Assembly (NCBI GenBank): GCA_963850205.1 | Contig: CAWKKJ010000001.1 | Location: 1-64,000 of the forward strand | DNA from: JACVRW01 sp963850205 | GTDB taxonomy: Bacteria; Actinomycetota; Thermoleophilia; Solirubrobacterales; Thermoleophilaceae | Direction of reading: 5' to 3' | Length of the DNA stretch: 64,000 nt | In this document: positions 8,945 to 18,265 of the stretch, piece by piece | Position numbering within the stretch: the first letter of the stretch is position 1 | Layout: each line of letters opens with the position of its first letter | Notes under the pieces: generated by a model | What the model saw: the letters and a program-made list of their open reading frames with translations, nothing else | The model's database searches: none | What the model was told of the DNA's origin: nothing | Program-made: the position numbers and the translations under genes

Positions 8945-9694
8945 ATGAGCGAGGCGACCGTCGCCGCCAACAAGCTGGGTGAAATCGAGAACGCCGAGAA
9001 GTCGCTTGAGATGCTGACCCGTGAGGGCACTACCGAGCGCGTCAAGCCGTTCGGGATCCAGTGGCCGGCGGTGTGGTGGCTGAAGTGGGCGACCATCCAC
9101 CACGCCTTCCGGACGCTCGAGATTCCCCAGGGAGCCAGCGTGCTGGACATCGGCTCGGGCACGGGTTGGGCAACGCTCCTGCTCGCGGAGGCCGGCTACA
9201 GCTCGACCGGTGTGGACCTCGCACCTGGGAACGTAAGAATCAGCCAGCTGCACGCCGAGCGATGGGGCAGTCCGGCTAAGTTCGCGACCGCGGATATGGA
9301 CGGCCTTGAGCTCGACCGTACGTTCGACGCGGTGCTGATGTTCGACGCGCTTCACCACGTGGACGACCCCGCCGCCATTGTGCAACGTGTCGGGCGGCAC
9401 CTGCGCCCGGGCGGATGGGCGCTGTTTGGCGAGCCGTCGCTCCTTCATCTCGTTTCTCCTGGTGCGTGGCGCGTGCGCAGGGAGATGGGCTGGATCGAGA
9501 ACGGAATCGGCGTGCGGGCGATGCGGCGCTGGTGCAGGCATGCCGGCATGCCGACCACGAAACGCTTCTTCGAGCCCACCCGGCCCTACAGCGACCGTGT
9601 TCGCGCGTTCGGCTGGGAGACGATCCGACTCGTGGCCGCCAACGTGGTCTTCGCCCCGTCCCACCACGTCTGGCTCGCGGCGCAGCGCGCCTGA
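8945..9694 (+). CDS. Class I SAM-dependent methyltransferase
   Basis: A 249-residue protein with a complete Rossmann methyltransferase core. Motif I is VLDIGSGTGWATLLLAEAG (about residues 63-81), motif II is an acidic strand end at STGVDLAPGN, motif IV is FDAVLMFDALHHVDDP, and motif post-IV/V is LRPGGWALFGEPS. It belongs to the Methyltransf_11/25 group. The C-terminal third has aromatic and basic residues and no further domain. Being in a glycan locus it may methylate a sugar or lipid-linked intermediate, which is inference. It is flanked by imperfect direct repeats and GT4 fossils, so it may have been inserted or retained after a rearrangement. Confidence 0.88.
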   Translation: MSEATVAANKLGEIENAEKSLEMLTREGTTERVKPFGIQWPAVWWLKWATIHHAFRTLEIPQGASVLDIGSGTGWATLLLAEAGYSSTGVDLAPGNVRISQLHAERWGSPAKFATADMDGLELDRTFDAVLMFDALHHVDDPAAIVQRVGRHLRPGGWALFGEPSLLHLVSPGAWRVRREMGWIENGIGVRAMRRWCRHAGMPTTKRFFEPTRPYSDRVRAFGWETIRLVAANVVFAPSHHVWLAAQRA

Positions 9695-9888
9695 GCAAGG
9701 CCGCCAGTGCTGCGACGCGGCGCCCGCGCGGCGGGTTGACGCTGGTAGTGCGGGTCAGCGGGCAACCTTCAGGTGGCTGAGCGCGAGCCGGCGTATGGGG
9801 CTCGACCAGCCTGACCCGGTCGACCGGGCAGCGCGCGTGAGCGCTCAGCCAACGGCTAGAGCGGGCTATAGGGAGTCCGCAGCGGCGC

Positions 9889-10131
9889 ACGGTGGGGGCC
9901 GCAGTGCGGTCCCAGCTGAAGCGCGACGCCCGCTCGAGACCCGCGTGCACGAGCCGCTTGTGGACGCGGACGGCGGTCGTCAGGGCGTCGGCGAGCGCCG
10001 CGCCGTCGGTGGGTTCCATGAGCAGCGCGGCTTCGCCGCAGGTCTGGGGCAGCCGCCCGGTTGGCGGCCACACCGGCACCCCTGTGGCCATCGCCTCGAG
10101 CATTTGGCAGGACGAAGCCCTCGTACAGCTA
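9889..10131 (-). pseudogene. GT4 glycosyltransferase C-terminal remnant
   Basis: On the minus strand, LYEGFVLP and then (after a one-base frame change) MLEAMATGVPV are followed by TCGEAALLMEPTDGAALADA and HAGLERASRFSWDRTAA. This is the sugar-nucleotide-binding end of a GT4 enzyme and closely matches the GT4 half of the fusion gene at 14157-16248 (EGFGLPVLEAMATGVPVV, LLVEPTDGTALADAL, GLERASQFSWERTAA). There is no N-terminal domain and no start. It is a diverged, partial copy. Confidence 0.75.
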
Positions 10132-10137
10132 AATTGA

Positions 10138-10292
10138 GCGGTCATTCGGAAACGCCCGCAGGCTGGAGGCCCTATCCGGAGTGCGCAGCAGGGGCAAGCG
10201 GCGGGGGTAAGGAGAGGGGCAGGCGAAGGGGCTCGGCGTCCCCGAGCCGTGACCGCCAGGGCGTCTCCGGCCCACGTGGCCGTCGTTCTGCA
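10138..10292 (+). repeat. Imperfect direct repeat, copy 2
   Basis: A diverged copy of 8575-8723 in the same orientation. It still shows the end of the lipoprotein reading frame (ending GLGVPEP then TGA) but with an internal stop, so it is a non-functional duplicate of that gene end. Confidence 0.8.
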
Positions 10293-10426
10293 CGAGCATC
10301 TCGAGCCCCTCTTGCGCCAGATGCGTGTGGTCGAGAAGGTGCACCCAACTAACCAGAAGCAGACTCGAGGCGCGGGGATAGCCGAGGGCAAGTGATCGCA
10401 ACGCCTGCCGACAGCGCCCGCGCACG

Positions 10427-11950
10427 ATGATGCACAGGGGCGATCCCGGGACCGCGCCAGCTGATCCCGAGCGGCTCCACGCCGCTGCGGCCGCCCGGGT
10501 TGGGATCGGCACCGCCATCACCTCGGGAGCCTGGGTGGCCGCCCGAGCGCTTGCGCTCGTCACACTCGTGCTGCTGGTGCGTGCCCTACCGTCGGACGAT
10601 CTCGGGGCGCTTCTTGCGGCCACCGCGGCCGGGCTGCTGGGAGCCACGCTGGCCACAGGGGGACTCCCGGATGCGACCACCCGCGTTGCGGCTTCGGCGG
10701 CAGAGGGAGACGGGTTCGGTCGCGGTGACCTGCACGCCGCGCTCAGGCGATTCGCCCTGACATGCCCGGTGATCGTCCTGTTGCTCGCGGCAATCGCCGA
10801 CGGGCCACGCGGACTCGATGTGGACTTGCTCGTGGCGAGCACGCTCCTGGCCGTCACCCAAGGCGGGACGTCCATCTTGGCGTCGGTATTCAGAGCGCGG
10901 GGGCAGGCCGGCCGCTACGCGCTCGTGTCGGGCCTGATTGTCGCCGTGGGCCGCGTGGTCGTTGCCGGCGCCGCGGTGGCTGTGGACGCGAGCGCGGGTC
11001 TCGTCTTGTGGAGCTTCGTCGCTTTGAATGCTGCAGTGATCGCCTTGGTGTGGCGCAGAGCCGTGGGCGGCCTGCCCGATACGAGGTCACCAGGCCACGG
11101 CGAGGGTGCGCTCCATCTCGGAGGGGCGGTCTGGGCGCTGCTGGCGCATCTCGACGTCGTGGTCGTGGGTGTGCTGATCGGCGCCGATGCTGCCGGTGTC
11201 TACGGCGCGACCCTGCGGCTGGCCGAGTTCAGCTACCAGGTACTGGTCGCCGTGACCGTGCTGTACCTGCCAGAGGCGACTACGCTGGCGATCACCGATA
11301 GACGGCGGGCCCTGATAGCTCTGTATCGCACTTCCTCCCGCTGGTCGGCGCTCGTCTGCCTCGCCCTCGCCGGCGGGGGCTTCGTGGCCGCTCCCTGGCT
11401 CGCCGAACTGCTGTTTCCGGACGATGCCTCGACCAGCGCCATGCTGATGCGGATCCTCCTCGTGGGCTACGCCGCCTACGGCGCACTCGGGCTCGGCTAC
11501 CTCACGTCCGTCGCACTCGGCGAGTACCGCGCAATCCGGTGGTCGGCGATTGTCGCTTTGCCCGGGATCGTTGGAGCCACCGTAGCCTTCGCAGAGCTCT
11601 GGGGCGTCAACGGCGCCGCGTGCGCGACCGCGGCCGGTTACGTGCTCTTCAACACGTGGTGGATCCTGCACACGCGGTCCACTCTGGGAGCCACCCCCTT
11701 CGACCTCTGGTACGTCCGGGCAGTCATCGCGTGCGGGTTGGGCTGGGGCGCCGGTGCGCTCACCGCATTGGGGGTGTCCGGCGCGGCGGCGCCGCTCGCC
11801 GTCGTGGCCATCGGCGCCGCAACGGGCGCCGCCTGGGTGCTCGCCACGCTCGCGCTTGGCGCGCTGCGACCCGCGGAACTCCGGGCCGTCCTCAGGAGGT
11901 TGCGGCGACGTCGATCCCGAGTGCAGCCCGATACGCGTAGTGCAGGTTGA
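10427..11950 (+). CDS. Wzx-type flippase (polysaccharide transporter, MOP superfamily)
   Basis: A 507-residue protein with about 12-14 predicted helices and the repeating short-loop topology of Wzx/MATE-related lipid-linked oligosaccharide flippases. Recognisable parts are the first helix ITSGAWVAARALALVTLVLL, the loop STLLAVTQGGTSILASVFRA, and the second-half segment YGATLRLAEFSYQVLVAVTV. It would move undecaprenyl-diphosphate-linked glycans from the inner to the outer face. Two Met codons are adjacent at the start (10427 and 10430). Its 3' end overlaps the convergent GT4 gene by 59 bases. A second flippase lies at 56187 and a third is fused to a GT4 at 20811. Confidence 0.88.
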   Translation: MMHRGDPGTAPADPERLHAAAAARVGIGTAITSGAWVAARALALVTLVLLVRALPSDDLGALLAATAAGLLGATLATGGLPDATTRVAASAAEGDGFGRGDLHAALRRFALTCPVIVLLLAAIADGPRGLDVDLLVASTLLAVTQGGTSILASVFRARGQAGRYALVSGLIVAVGRVVVAGAAVAVDASAGLVLWSFVALNAAVIALVWRRAVGGLPDTRSPGHGEGALHLGGAVWALLAHLDVVVVGVLIGADAAGVYGATLRLAEFSYQVLVAVTVLYLPEATTLAITDRRRALIALYRTSSRWSALVCLALAGGGFVAAPWLAELLFPDDASTSAMLMRILLVGYAAYGALGLGYLTSVALGEYRAIRWSAIVALPGIVGATVAFAELWGVNGAACATAAGYVLFNTWWILHTRSTLGATPFDLWYVRAVIACGLGWGAGALTALGVSGAAAPLAVVAIGAATGAAWVLATLALGALRPAELRAVLRRLRRRRSRVQPDTRSAG

Positions 11951-13025
11951 CAGCCTGCCGCTTCAGGCTGAAATGGGTTTCGGCCCGGCGGCGGCCGGCG
12001 GCTCCCAGTGATGCCCTTAGAGCCCCGTCGCGACCAAGCTCGAGAATCGCATCGGCGAGCGCTTCGGGGTCATCGGGCGGCACGAGAAGGGCAGCGTCCG
12101 GACCGACAACCTCCGGCAGTCCTCCCACTTGTGTGGCCACCACGGGGATGCCCGATGCCATCGCCTCGGCGGCCACGAGGCCGAATGGTTCGTCACGGGA
12201 CGGCGCGACGAGAACATCCCACTCGCTGAGCTCGGAATAGGGGTCAGCGCATCGACCGACGTGCACGCCGGTGCGGCGAGCATCGCTCGCCACCCGCTTG
12301 GCCCACGAGCGCTCAGGGCCTTCGACACAGGCACCGATCATCCGAAACTCGGCATCGGGCAGCCGTCTGGACAGCCGCTGTGCGGCTGCTACGAAGACGT
12401 CACTGCCCTTCCGGCTGGAGATGGTTCCGAGAATGCCGATCACCAGCCTGCGATCGGACCTCGGCGGCCGCCGCTCCGGCGGGAGGGGCACCCCGTTGGG
12501 CACGAGCAGCGGCTCAAGGCCATGTTGTCGCATCGCGCTGACGTTCGCGACGGAGATGCCCACCACCACGTCGGCGGCGAATCTCATCAGCAGCGCCGCG
12601 GCCCTGCCCTTTGGCCCGGCCGAAAGGGTCTCGTGTACGTGAAGCAGCGTCGGTGAGCCCGTCCCTCTCGCCGCGGCGATCTCGGGCAGAGCGATGAGTG
12701 TATTTGCGTGCAGAAGCGCCGGGTCCACGCGGCGGACCCACGAGCGGAAGGTCGTCAGGTAACGAGGTACCGAGGCGAGCCGCGCCGCCGTTCCCGGAGG
12801 CTCAAGCAGCGATTGGCGGCTCAGCCTCAGGAGGCGTGGCTCGCCGGCCACCGGCAAGCCCTTGGCCTCGAGCTCCTCGCGCAGGCTCCCCGGACCGGGG
12901 GTCCAGGCCGTGAAACGCCAGCCAAGCGCGATGAGGCCGGGAAGGACCCTCAGGATCGACTGCGACGCTCCGCCGATGGCCGTCTCGTGGAAGGCGATCG
13001 CGACGATGCGGGGCCCTCCGTCCAT
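11892..13025 (-). CDS. Glycosyltransferase family 4
   Basis: A 377-residue GT-B enzyme in one intact frame. The N-terminal domain starts MDGGPRIVAIAFHETAIGGA with the glycine-rich loop and has LLHANTLIALPEIAA. The C-terminal domain has the start strand VIGILGTISSRKGSDVFVAA, then the EX7E region DEPFGLVAAEAMASGIPVVA and GGLPEVVGPDAALLVPPDD. It should use a nucleotide sugar in the cytoplasm; donor and acceptor are unknown. ATG 13025 lies 6 bases after the stop of the preceding GT4 gene on this strand, so the series of minus-strand GTs to 18.2 kb is probably one operon. Its end overlaps the convergent flippase gene. Confidence 0.9.
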   Translation of the reverse strand: MDGGPRIVAIAFHETAIGGASQSILRVLPGLIALGWRFTAWTPGPGSLREELEAKGLPVAGEPRLLRLSRQSLLEPPGTAARLASVPRYLTTFRSWVRRVDPALLHANTLIALPEIAAARGTGSPTLLHVHETLSAGPKGRAAALLMRFAADVVVGISVANVSAMRQHGLEPLLVPNGVPLPPERRPPRSDRRLVIGILGTISSRKGSDVFVAAAQRLSRRLPDAEFRMIGACVEGPERSWAKRVASDARRTGVHVGRCADPYSELSEWDVLVAPSRDEPFGLVAAEAMASGIPVVATQVGGLPEVVGPDAALLVPPDDPEALADAILELGRDGALRASLGAAGRRRAETHFSLKRQAVNLHYAYRAALGIDVAATS

Positions 13026-13030
13026 CGATC

Positions 13031-14139
13031 TCAGCGCGCGCCGTGGGCGCGCAGCACCCCCGTGAGGCGTTCCCTGAAGCGCTCCTCGGAGAAGCGCTCG
13101 GCCCGCCGGCGCAGCTCCGCGCTCCCAACTTCGCCCGGCCAGGCCTTGCACGCCGGCCCGGATCTGCTCCGGATCGGTCGGATCCGAGATCAGGGCGCCG
13201 TCGCGGCCGGGGCGCACGATGTCCCGCGCGCCGCCGTGGTCGGCCGCGAGCACGGGCGTCCCTGCTGCCAGCGCCTCGACCATCGAGATCCCGAAGTCCT
13301 CCTCGCCCACGTGGATGAAGCCGCCCGCCTGGGCGAACAGCCGGGCCAGCCGGTCGCGCGGCAGCCAGCCCAGCAGCTCGACGTTATGCGGAAGGCCGGC
13401 GCGCAGCTCGTCCTCGAGGGGGCCGACGCCGACCATGGTGAGGCGCAGGTCCGGCAGCCCCCTGAAGGCGTTCGCCACCTCGAGCGGACGCTTGTAGGGG
13501 ACCAGCCGGTGGACCCAGAGAAACCGGGTCGGGTCGCGCTCGAGGTCGTGCGGAAAGTCGCCGACGGCCACGGGAGGGGGCACCACCTCCGCCGGACGGT
13601 CGTAGAAGTTCGCAATGCGCTCCGCGACCGCGGAGGAGTTGGCCACGTACACGTCGGGTCGCTGCGCGGCGCGCCGGTCCCAGTCGCGCAGCCGGCCGCG
13701 CAGGGCCGCGAGCGCCGCGCCCTTGAGCCCCCGGACCCGGCCGCGGTCGGCGGTGGGCATCCAGACGTAGCGCATGGGGGTGTGGCAGTAGCAGGCGTGC
13801 AGGGTGTCGGGCCCGGTGCGGACACCCGCCGCGCAGGCGTGCGAGGAGCTGACCACCAGCTCGTAGCCGCGCAGATCGAGGTGCTCGAAGTAGCGCGGCA
13901 TGTAGGGCAGCAGCCAGCGCCAGCGACCGGGGCGGTGGCCGCGCTGGCGTATGCCCGGCAGCCGGGCCAGGCGCGACTCCTGCACGATCGCCGCGCTCAG
14001 GCGCTCGGGGCAGGACCTCGCGCGTGGCCTGGAAGGTCAGGATGTCGGGGTCGCGGTCGAAGAGGTCGAGCATCGCCGCCACCGTGCGCTCCGACCCGTG
14101 CAGGCCCTGGAACCAGTCGTGCACCAGCGCCGAGCGCAT
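13031..14139 (-). CDS. Glycosyltransferase family 4, two frameshifts
   Basis: The N-terminal piece MRSALVHDWFQGLHGSERTV is typical of one GT4 subgroup (HDW, then G.E). After a frame change near 14010 the protein continues with WRWLLPYMPRYFEHLDL, CYCHTPMRYVW and VPPPVAVGDFP. The EX7E region GEEDFGISMVEALAAGTPVL and DHGGARDIVRPGRDGALI follow. A second change near 13130 leads to the natural end SEERFRERLTGVLRAHGAR and the stop at 13031. HTPMRYVW is a hallmark of a family often annotated as mannosyl- or mannosyl/rhamnosyl-transferases (WbaZ-like). It lies between GT genes on the same strand. GTG 14160 is an alternative start. Confidence 0.85.
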
Positions 14140-14156
14140 GGTCAGGCGCTCGGCGC

Positions 14157-16248
14157 TCACGTCGCGCTCTCGCCGTGCCACGCGCGGTGGCGCTGCAGCG
14201 CGCGCCGGAAGCCGAGCGGCCGGCCGAGGACCACGGGCTGGCGGTAGGGAGCGCCCCGCTCGCGGTAGAGCCGCCATTCCCGCAGCCCGTGGACGCGGCC
14301 CCGCAGCGGCGCGAGCGAGCGTGCGCTCAGCGAGGCGAAGACCACGTAGGCCGCGTCGTAGAGCAGCATGCGCGGGGCGTTGCGGACGAACATGGCCGGG
14401 GGTGGCGTTCTTGGCCAGCGTGCGCACGCGGTTTCGCCCCACCAGGTAGAGCTTCGCCGGCGACCCGTGGCGGGCGGTGGCCGAGTGGTGGTGGTAGACC
14501 ACCGCGCCGGGGGTGTAGAGCGCGTTCCAGCCGTGGGCCTGGGCCCGCCAGGCGAGGTCCACGTCCTCGAAGAAGGCGAAGAAGGTCTCGTCGAAGCCGC
14601 CCACGTGCTCGAGCATCCGGGTGCGAAACAGGGCCGCGCCGCCGGTGGCCCCGAAGACCTGCAGCGCGCGGCGGTGGTTGTTCTCCGCCCGCGTGCCCAC
14701 CAGCCGGTCCGCCGCGATCCCCAGCCGGTCGATCTCGAGCCCGGCGGAGTTGACCACGTCGCGCCGGTCGGCGAAGCGCATCTGCGCCGCCACCGATCCC
14801 ACCCGCGGGTTGGAGCGGGCGGCCTTCAGCATCACGTCGACCGCGTCGGGCTCCACCGTCGTGTCGTTGTTGAACACCGCGATCCACTCGCTGCTGGTGG
14901 CGGCGATACCGTGGCTCAGGCCGCCGGCGAAGCCGACGTTGCGCGGCAGCGAGACCAGCGTGACCTCGGGGAAGTGCTCTCGCACCAGCTCCACCGACCC
15001 GTCGCTGGAGCCGTTGTCCACCACCACCAGCTCGGTCTCCTCCTCGAGCTCGGCGAGGGCGCCCTCCAGCGACAGCAGGCAGCGCCGCAGCAGCTCGCGG
15101 CGCTCGTGGTTGACCACGATCGTGGCCACGCCCACCCGCCGCTCGGGCTCCGGCCCGGGCGGCGAGGGCAGCGGGCGCCGGACGCCGGCGGGGGAGGATT
15201 CCCAGGACCCGTCCTCGGCCAGCACGTCGCCGATCACGTCGTCGGTGGCGGCCGCGGTGCGCTCCCAGCTGAACTGCGAGGCCCGCTCCAGCCCCGCCCG
15301 CACGAGCCCCTCGCGCAGATCGGCATCGGTCACCGCGGCCACCAGGGCGTCGGCGAGGGCGGTGCCGTCGGTGGGCTCCACGAGCAGTGCGGCATCTCCG
15401 CAGGTCTCGGGCAGGGCCGCCCGGTCGGCCGCCACCACGGGCACCCCGGTGGCCATGGCCTCGAGCACGGGCAGCCCGAAGCCCTCGTACAGCGAGGGCA
15501 TCGCCAGCGCCTGCGCACCGGCGTAGAGGGCGGGCAGGTCGGCCTCGGGCACGTAGCCGAGGGCGCGCATCGGGGGCGTCTCGCCCGGGCGCATGTAGTG
15601 GCGGCCCGAGCCGGCCGCCACCAGCTCCAGGCCCAGCTCCGACAGCCTGCGTCCGGCGTCGGCGAGGGCCGCCAGGTTCTTGCGCGCGATGCGTGTGCCC
15701 ACCACCAGCACGTAGGGCTTCTCCAGGCGATACGCCGTGCGCACCCGGTCGTCCCGCGCGTCGGGGGAGAAGCGCTCGTCCACCCCGTTGTGCACCACCG
15801 AGATCCGCTCGGGGTCGAGCTCCAGCCCCTCCGCGACGTCGCGCCGCGAGAACTCCGACGGCGCGATCACCCGCCGGGCCCGATGGGCGAGCAGCGGCAG
15901 GATGTGGCGCTGGTAGGTGGCGTAAGGGGGCGAGTACCACTCGGGGTGGCGCAGCGCCGCCAGGTCGTGGATCACCACCACGCTCCGTCGCGACAGCGCC
16001 GGGGCGAGGTTGGCCGGGCAGTAGATGGCGCGCGCCTCGCGGGCGGCGACCGGCAGCAGCGCCTGCTCCCAGAAGTGCCCGGCCCGGTGGGCCAGCGAGC
16101 CGGGCGGGCGCATGACCGAGTAGCGGTCGGGGCGCAGCCGGGGCAGCCGGGCCGCCATCTCCCGGGCCACGCGCTCGACGCCTCCGATCTCCCGCCGTAC
16201 GGCGGCGCGGGCGTCGACCACCACCGGCCTCCAGGTGTAGTCCGTCAC
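14157..16248 (-). CDS. Fused GT4-GT2 bifunctional glycosyltransferase, one frameshift
   Basis: About 696 residues. The first half (about residues 1-355) is a GT4 enzyme: VVDARAAVRREIGGVERVAR, CPANLAPALSRRSVVVIHDL, VVGTRIARKNLAALADA and the EX7E block YEGFGLPVLEAMATGVPVVA. The second half (about 375-690) is a GT-A GT2 enzyme like WbbL rhamnosyltransferases: VATIVVNHERRELLRRCLLS, VVVDNGSSDGSV, the NND metal motif in IAVFNNDTTVEPDAV, and FDETFFAFFEDVDLAWRAQA. A single frame change near 14398 precedes the tail ending in HRAWHGESAT. GTG 16248 overlaps the previous stop (GTGA). Fusion implies two consecutive sugar additions by one protein. Confidence 0.88.
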
Positions 16249-17147
16249 GAGCCGGCTCCGGACCGGCCGTTTCGCCGCGCGGCGCTCAGCGCCGCCAGCT
16301 GCCCGCGCTCGTACGCTCCGCCCCGGCGCAGCAGCGTGCGCCCGGCCGCGCGGGTGCCGAAGGTCACCGCCTGGCCGATGTCGTCCAGGGCGAGGCGCGC
16401 GCGGCCGCGGCGCGCCATGACCTCCCGGCGGCGGCTCGCCCTCATCTCGGCGTCGCGGCCACGGAGCGCCCGACCGACCGACGTGCCGCCCCGGTGTCGC
16501 AGCCCCACGTGCGGCCGCAGCAGGGTCGGCACCCCCTTGTCGGCGGCTCGCAGGCAGAGGTCGAGGTCCTCGTAGAAGAGAAAGATGCTCGGGTCGAACG
16601 GGCCCAGCTCGCGCAGGAGGGCGGTGGGGGCGACGATGCAGGCTCCCACGGCCCAGCCCACCGGGCGGGGCCGGTCGCTGCGCCAGGGCTCGTAGCGCCG
16701 GCGCAGCGGCCCGGGGAGCAGGAAGCGGGGGACCGCGGCGGGAACGAGGCTCTCGACGGTCCCCGGGACCGGGTGGGCGCTGTCCTGCGTGCTGCCGTCG
16801 GCGTTGAGGAGCCGGGGGGCGAGCAGCGCCCGGGTCGAGCCGGCCTCGCGGGCGAGCCGCGCCAGCCCGTCGTCCAGCAGCTCCACGTCGGGGTTCACCA
16901 GCGCGGTCACGGGGTCCTCTACGTGCTCCAGGGCGGCGTTGCAGCCCGTGCCGAAGCCTCGGTTGCCGCCCAGGTCGATCACCTCGGCGCCGTGGCGGAG
17001 AGCCACCTCGGCGCCCCCGTCGCTCGAGCCGCTGTCGGCCACGAGCAGCCGCGGCCGCGGGTCGAGCGCTCGCTCGACCGAGGCCAGCAGGCGCTCGAGG
17101 TCCTGCTCGCTGTCGTGGATCACCGTGACCAGGCTGAAGGCGGTCAC
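16245..17147 (-). CDS. Glycosyltransferase family 2 (rhamnosyltransferase-like)
   Basis: A 300-residue GT-A enzyme in one frame. FSLVTVIHDSEQDLERLLAS opens the fold; LLVADSGSSDGGAEVA is the nucleotide-binding strand. VTALVNPDVELLDDG carries NPD in place of DXD, as is usual in WbbL-like rhamnosyltransferases. FDPSIFLFYEDLDLCLRAAD is the acceptor-side ED motif. It is coupled at both ends: its ATG overlaps the stop of the GT4 gene at 17144 (ATGA), and its stop overlaps the GTG of the GT4-GT2 fusion gene. It therefore probably works in the same glycan assembly line. Donor is likely an activated deoxyhexose by family analogy only. Confidence 0.9.
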   Translation of the reverse strand: MTAFSLVTVIHDSEQDLERLLASVERALDPRPRLLVADSGSSDGGAEVALRHGAEVIDLGGNRGFGTGCNAALEHVEDPVTALVNPDVELLDDGLARLAREAGSTRALLAPRLLNADGSTQDSAHPVPGTVESLVPAAVPRFLLPGPLRRRYEPWRSDRPRPVGWAVGACIVAPTALLRELGPFDPSIFLFYEDLDLCLRAADKGVPTLLRPHVGLRHRGGTSVGRALRGRDAEMRASRRREVMARRGRARLALDDIGQAVTFGTRAAGRTLLRRGGAYERGQLAALSAARRNGRSGAGS

Positions 17148-18238
17148 CGCCGGGCCTCCGCCGCCTCGGCCAGCACCTCACGGGTGCGAAGCGCCGCCTG
17201 CTCCCAGGACAGGCGGGCCATCGCGGCGCTGCCCGCGGCCACCAGCCGCGCCCGAAGGTCGCCGTCGCGCTCCAGCTCGAGCAGCGCGCCGGCCAGGGCC
17301 CCGGGGTCACCAGGCGGCACGCGCAGGGCTCCGTCGCCCAGCGTCTCGCCGAACACGGGCAGGTCCGCCACCAGGGCCGGGGTCCCGACGGCCAGCGCCT
17401 CGAGCGGCGTGAAGGCGAACCCCTCCTCGCGGGACACGCAGGCCAGCACGAGCGCGTTGCGGTAGAGCTCGTCGAGCCGCTGGTCGGGCACGAATCCGAG
17501 CACGGTGGCCCCCGACGCCGCCAGCTCGTCCCGCAGCGGGCCCTCGCCCGCGAAGACCAGCTCGGCCTGCAGGCCGTTCTCGCGGGCGCGCCGGTGCGCG
17601 GCCACGAGCAGGTCGGGGCGCTTGCGCTCCTCCAGCGCGCCCACCGCCAGGACATAGCCGGGCGCAAGGCGCCCCTCCGAGTCGCCGGCGGCCGCGGCCG
17701 AGGAGGGGCGGCCGGGGCCCGAGACCACCGTGACCACCTTGTCGGGAGCCAGCTCCCACTCCGCGATCAGCTGGCGCCGCACCGTCTCCGAGACCGCGAT
17801 CAGGCGGTCGGCCCGCCGTGCCAGGCGGCGCGGGCTGGCGAGACGGTGCCACAGGCGCTGGTAGGGGCTGTAGTCCGCCGCGCGGTGCTCGAAGGAGAGG
17901 TCATGCACGGTCAGGACGAGCGGTACGCCGGCGGACACGGCCAGGGGCGCCACGGTAGGCGCCCAGACCACATCGGGATGCCCCAGCATCCGGTCCAGCC
18001 GCGGTCGCCCGGCGATCGTGGCCGCGGCGAACAGGGGACGGCCGCCGATCCGGGTGTGCCGCAGCGCGACGTTCGGCAGCCCGACGCCGGGCGCGGAGCC
18101 CGGGCCGCCGGGCACCAGCACCGCGTACGTGTCCTGCGGCGCCGCACCGGCCAGGGCGGCCAGCAGCGAGCGCAGGTAGCGGGCGATCCCGCGTCCACCG
18201 GGGGCCCTGAGGCTTCGACCGTCGACGGCGACCCTCAC
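17144..18238 (-). CDS. Glycosyltransferase family 4
   Basis: A 364-residue GT-B enzyme, intact. The N-terminus RVAVDGRSLRAPGGRGIARY is characteristic of mannosyltransferase-like GT4 proteins with an immediate DGR loop. VPLVLTVHDLSFEH and ADRLIAVSETVRRQLIAEW follow. The second domain begins YVLAVGALEERKRPDLLVAA, with the EX7E block EEGFAFTPLEALAVGTPALV. The start is GTG 18238, 27 bases after the stop of the LPXTG protein gene, and the end overlaps the GT2 gene (ATGA). It heads the tight GT cluster read toward 11.9 kb. The specific sugar is not readable. Confidence 0.9.
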   Translation of the reverse strand: MRVAVDGRSLRAPGGRGIARYLRSLLAALAGAAPQDTYAVLVPGGPGSAPGVGLPNVALRHTRIGGRPLFAAATIAGRPRLDRMLGHPDVVWAPTVAPLAVSAGVPLVLTVHDLSFEHRAADYSPYQRLWHRLASPRRLARRADRLIAVSETVRRQLIAEWELAPDKVVTVVSGPGRPSSAAAAGDSEGRLAPGYVLAVGALEERKRPDLLVAAHRRARENGLQAELVFAGEGPLRDELAASGATVLGFVPDQRLDELYRNALVLACVSREEGFAFTPLEALAVGTPALVADLPVFGETLGDGALRVPPGDPGALAGALLELERDGDLRARLVAAGSAAMARLSWEQAALRTREVLAEAAEARR

Positions 18239-18265
18239 GCCGGCCCGGGCCGCAGAAGGGCCCAG

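Larger units (their letters stand above)
9695..10426. other. Gene-poor stretch with rearrangement debris
   Basis: No intact gene is seen in these 732 bases. They contain a GT4 pseudogene fragment on the minus strand (9889-10131), the second copy of the direct repeat (10138-10292), and about 130 bases of unrecognised sequence before the flippase start. The first 190 bases show nothing recognisable. Confidence 0.7.

Noticed and set aside
8696..8980. Plus-strand frame around 8700-8980 as a gene
   Set aside because: Apart from the short GT4-like fragment at 8725-8790 the frame is Arg/Pro/Ala-rich, has no start in context, and runs through the promoter and start of the methyltransferase gene.
11892..13985. 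Apparent fusion of two GT4 enzymes in one frame
   Set aside because: The upstream GT4 shifts frame near 13130 and ends with its own stop at 13031; the second GT4 begins at ATG 13025 with a normal N-terminus. The continuous frame is a by-product of one indel.
13384..17667. 1427-codon minus-strand frame that looks like one giant protein
   Set aside because: It joins parts of several genes that share a frame by chance and by frameshift. Real boundaries are set by the GTGA/ATGA overlaps and domain ends at 14157, 16245 and 17144.
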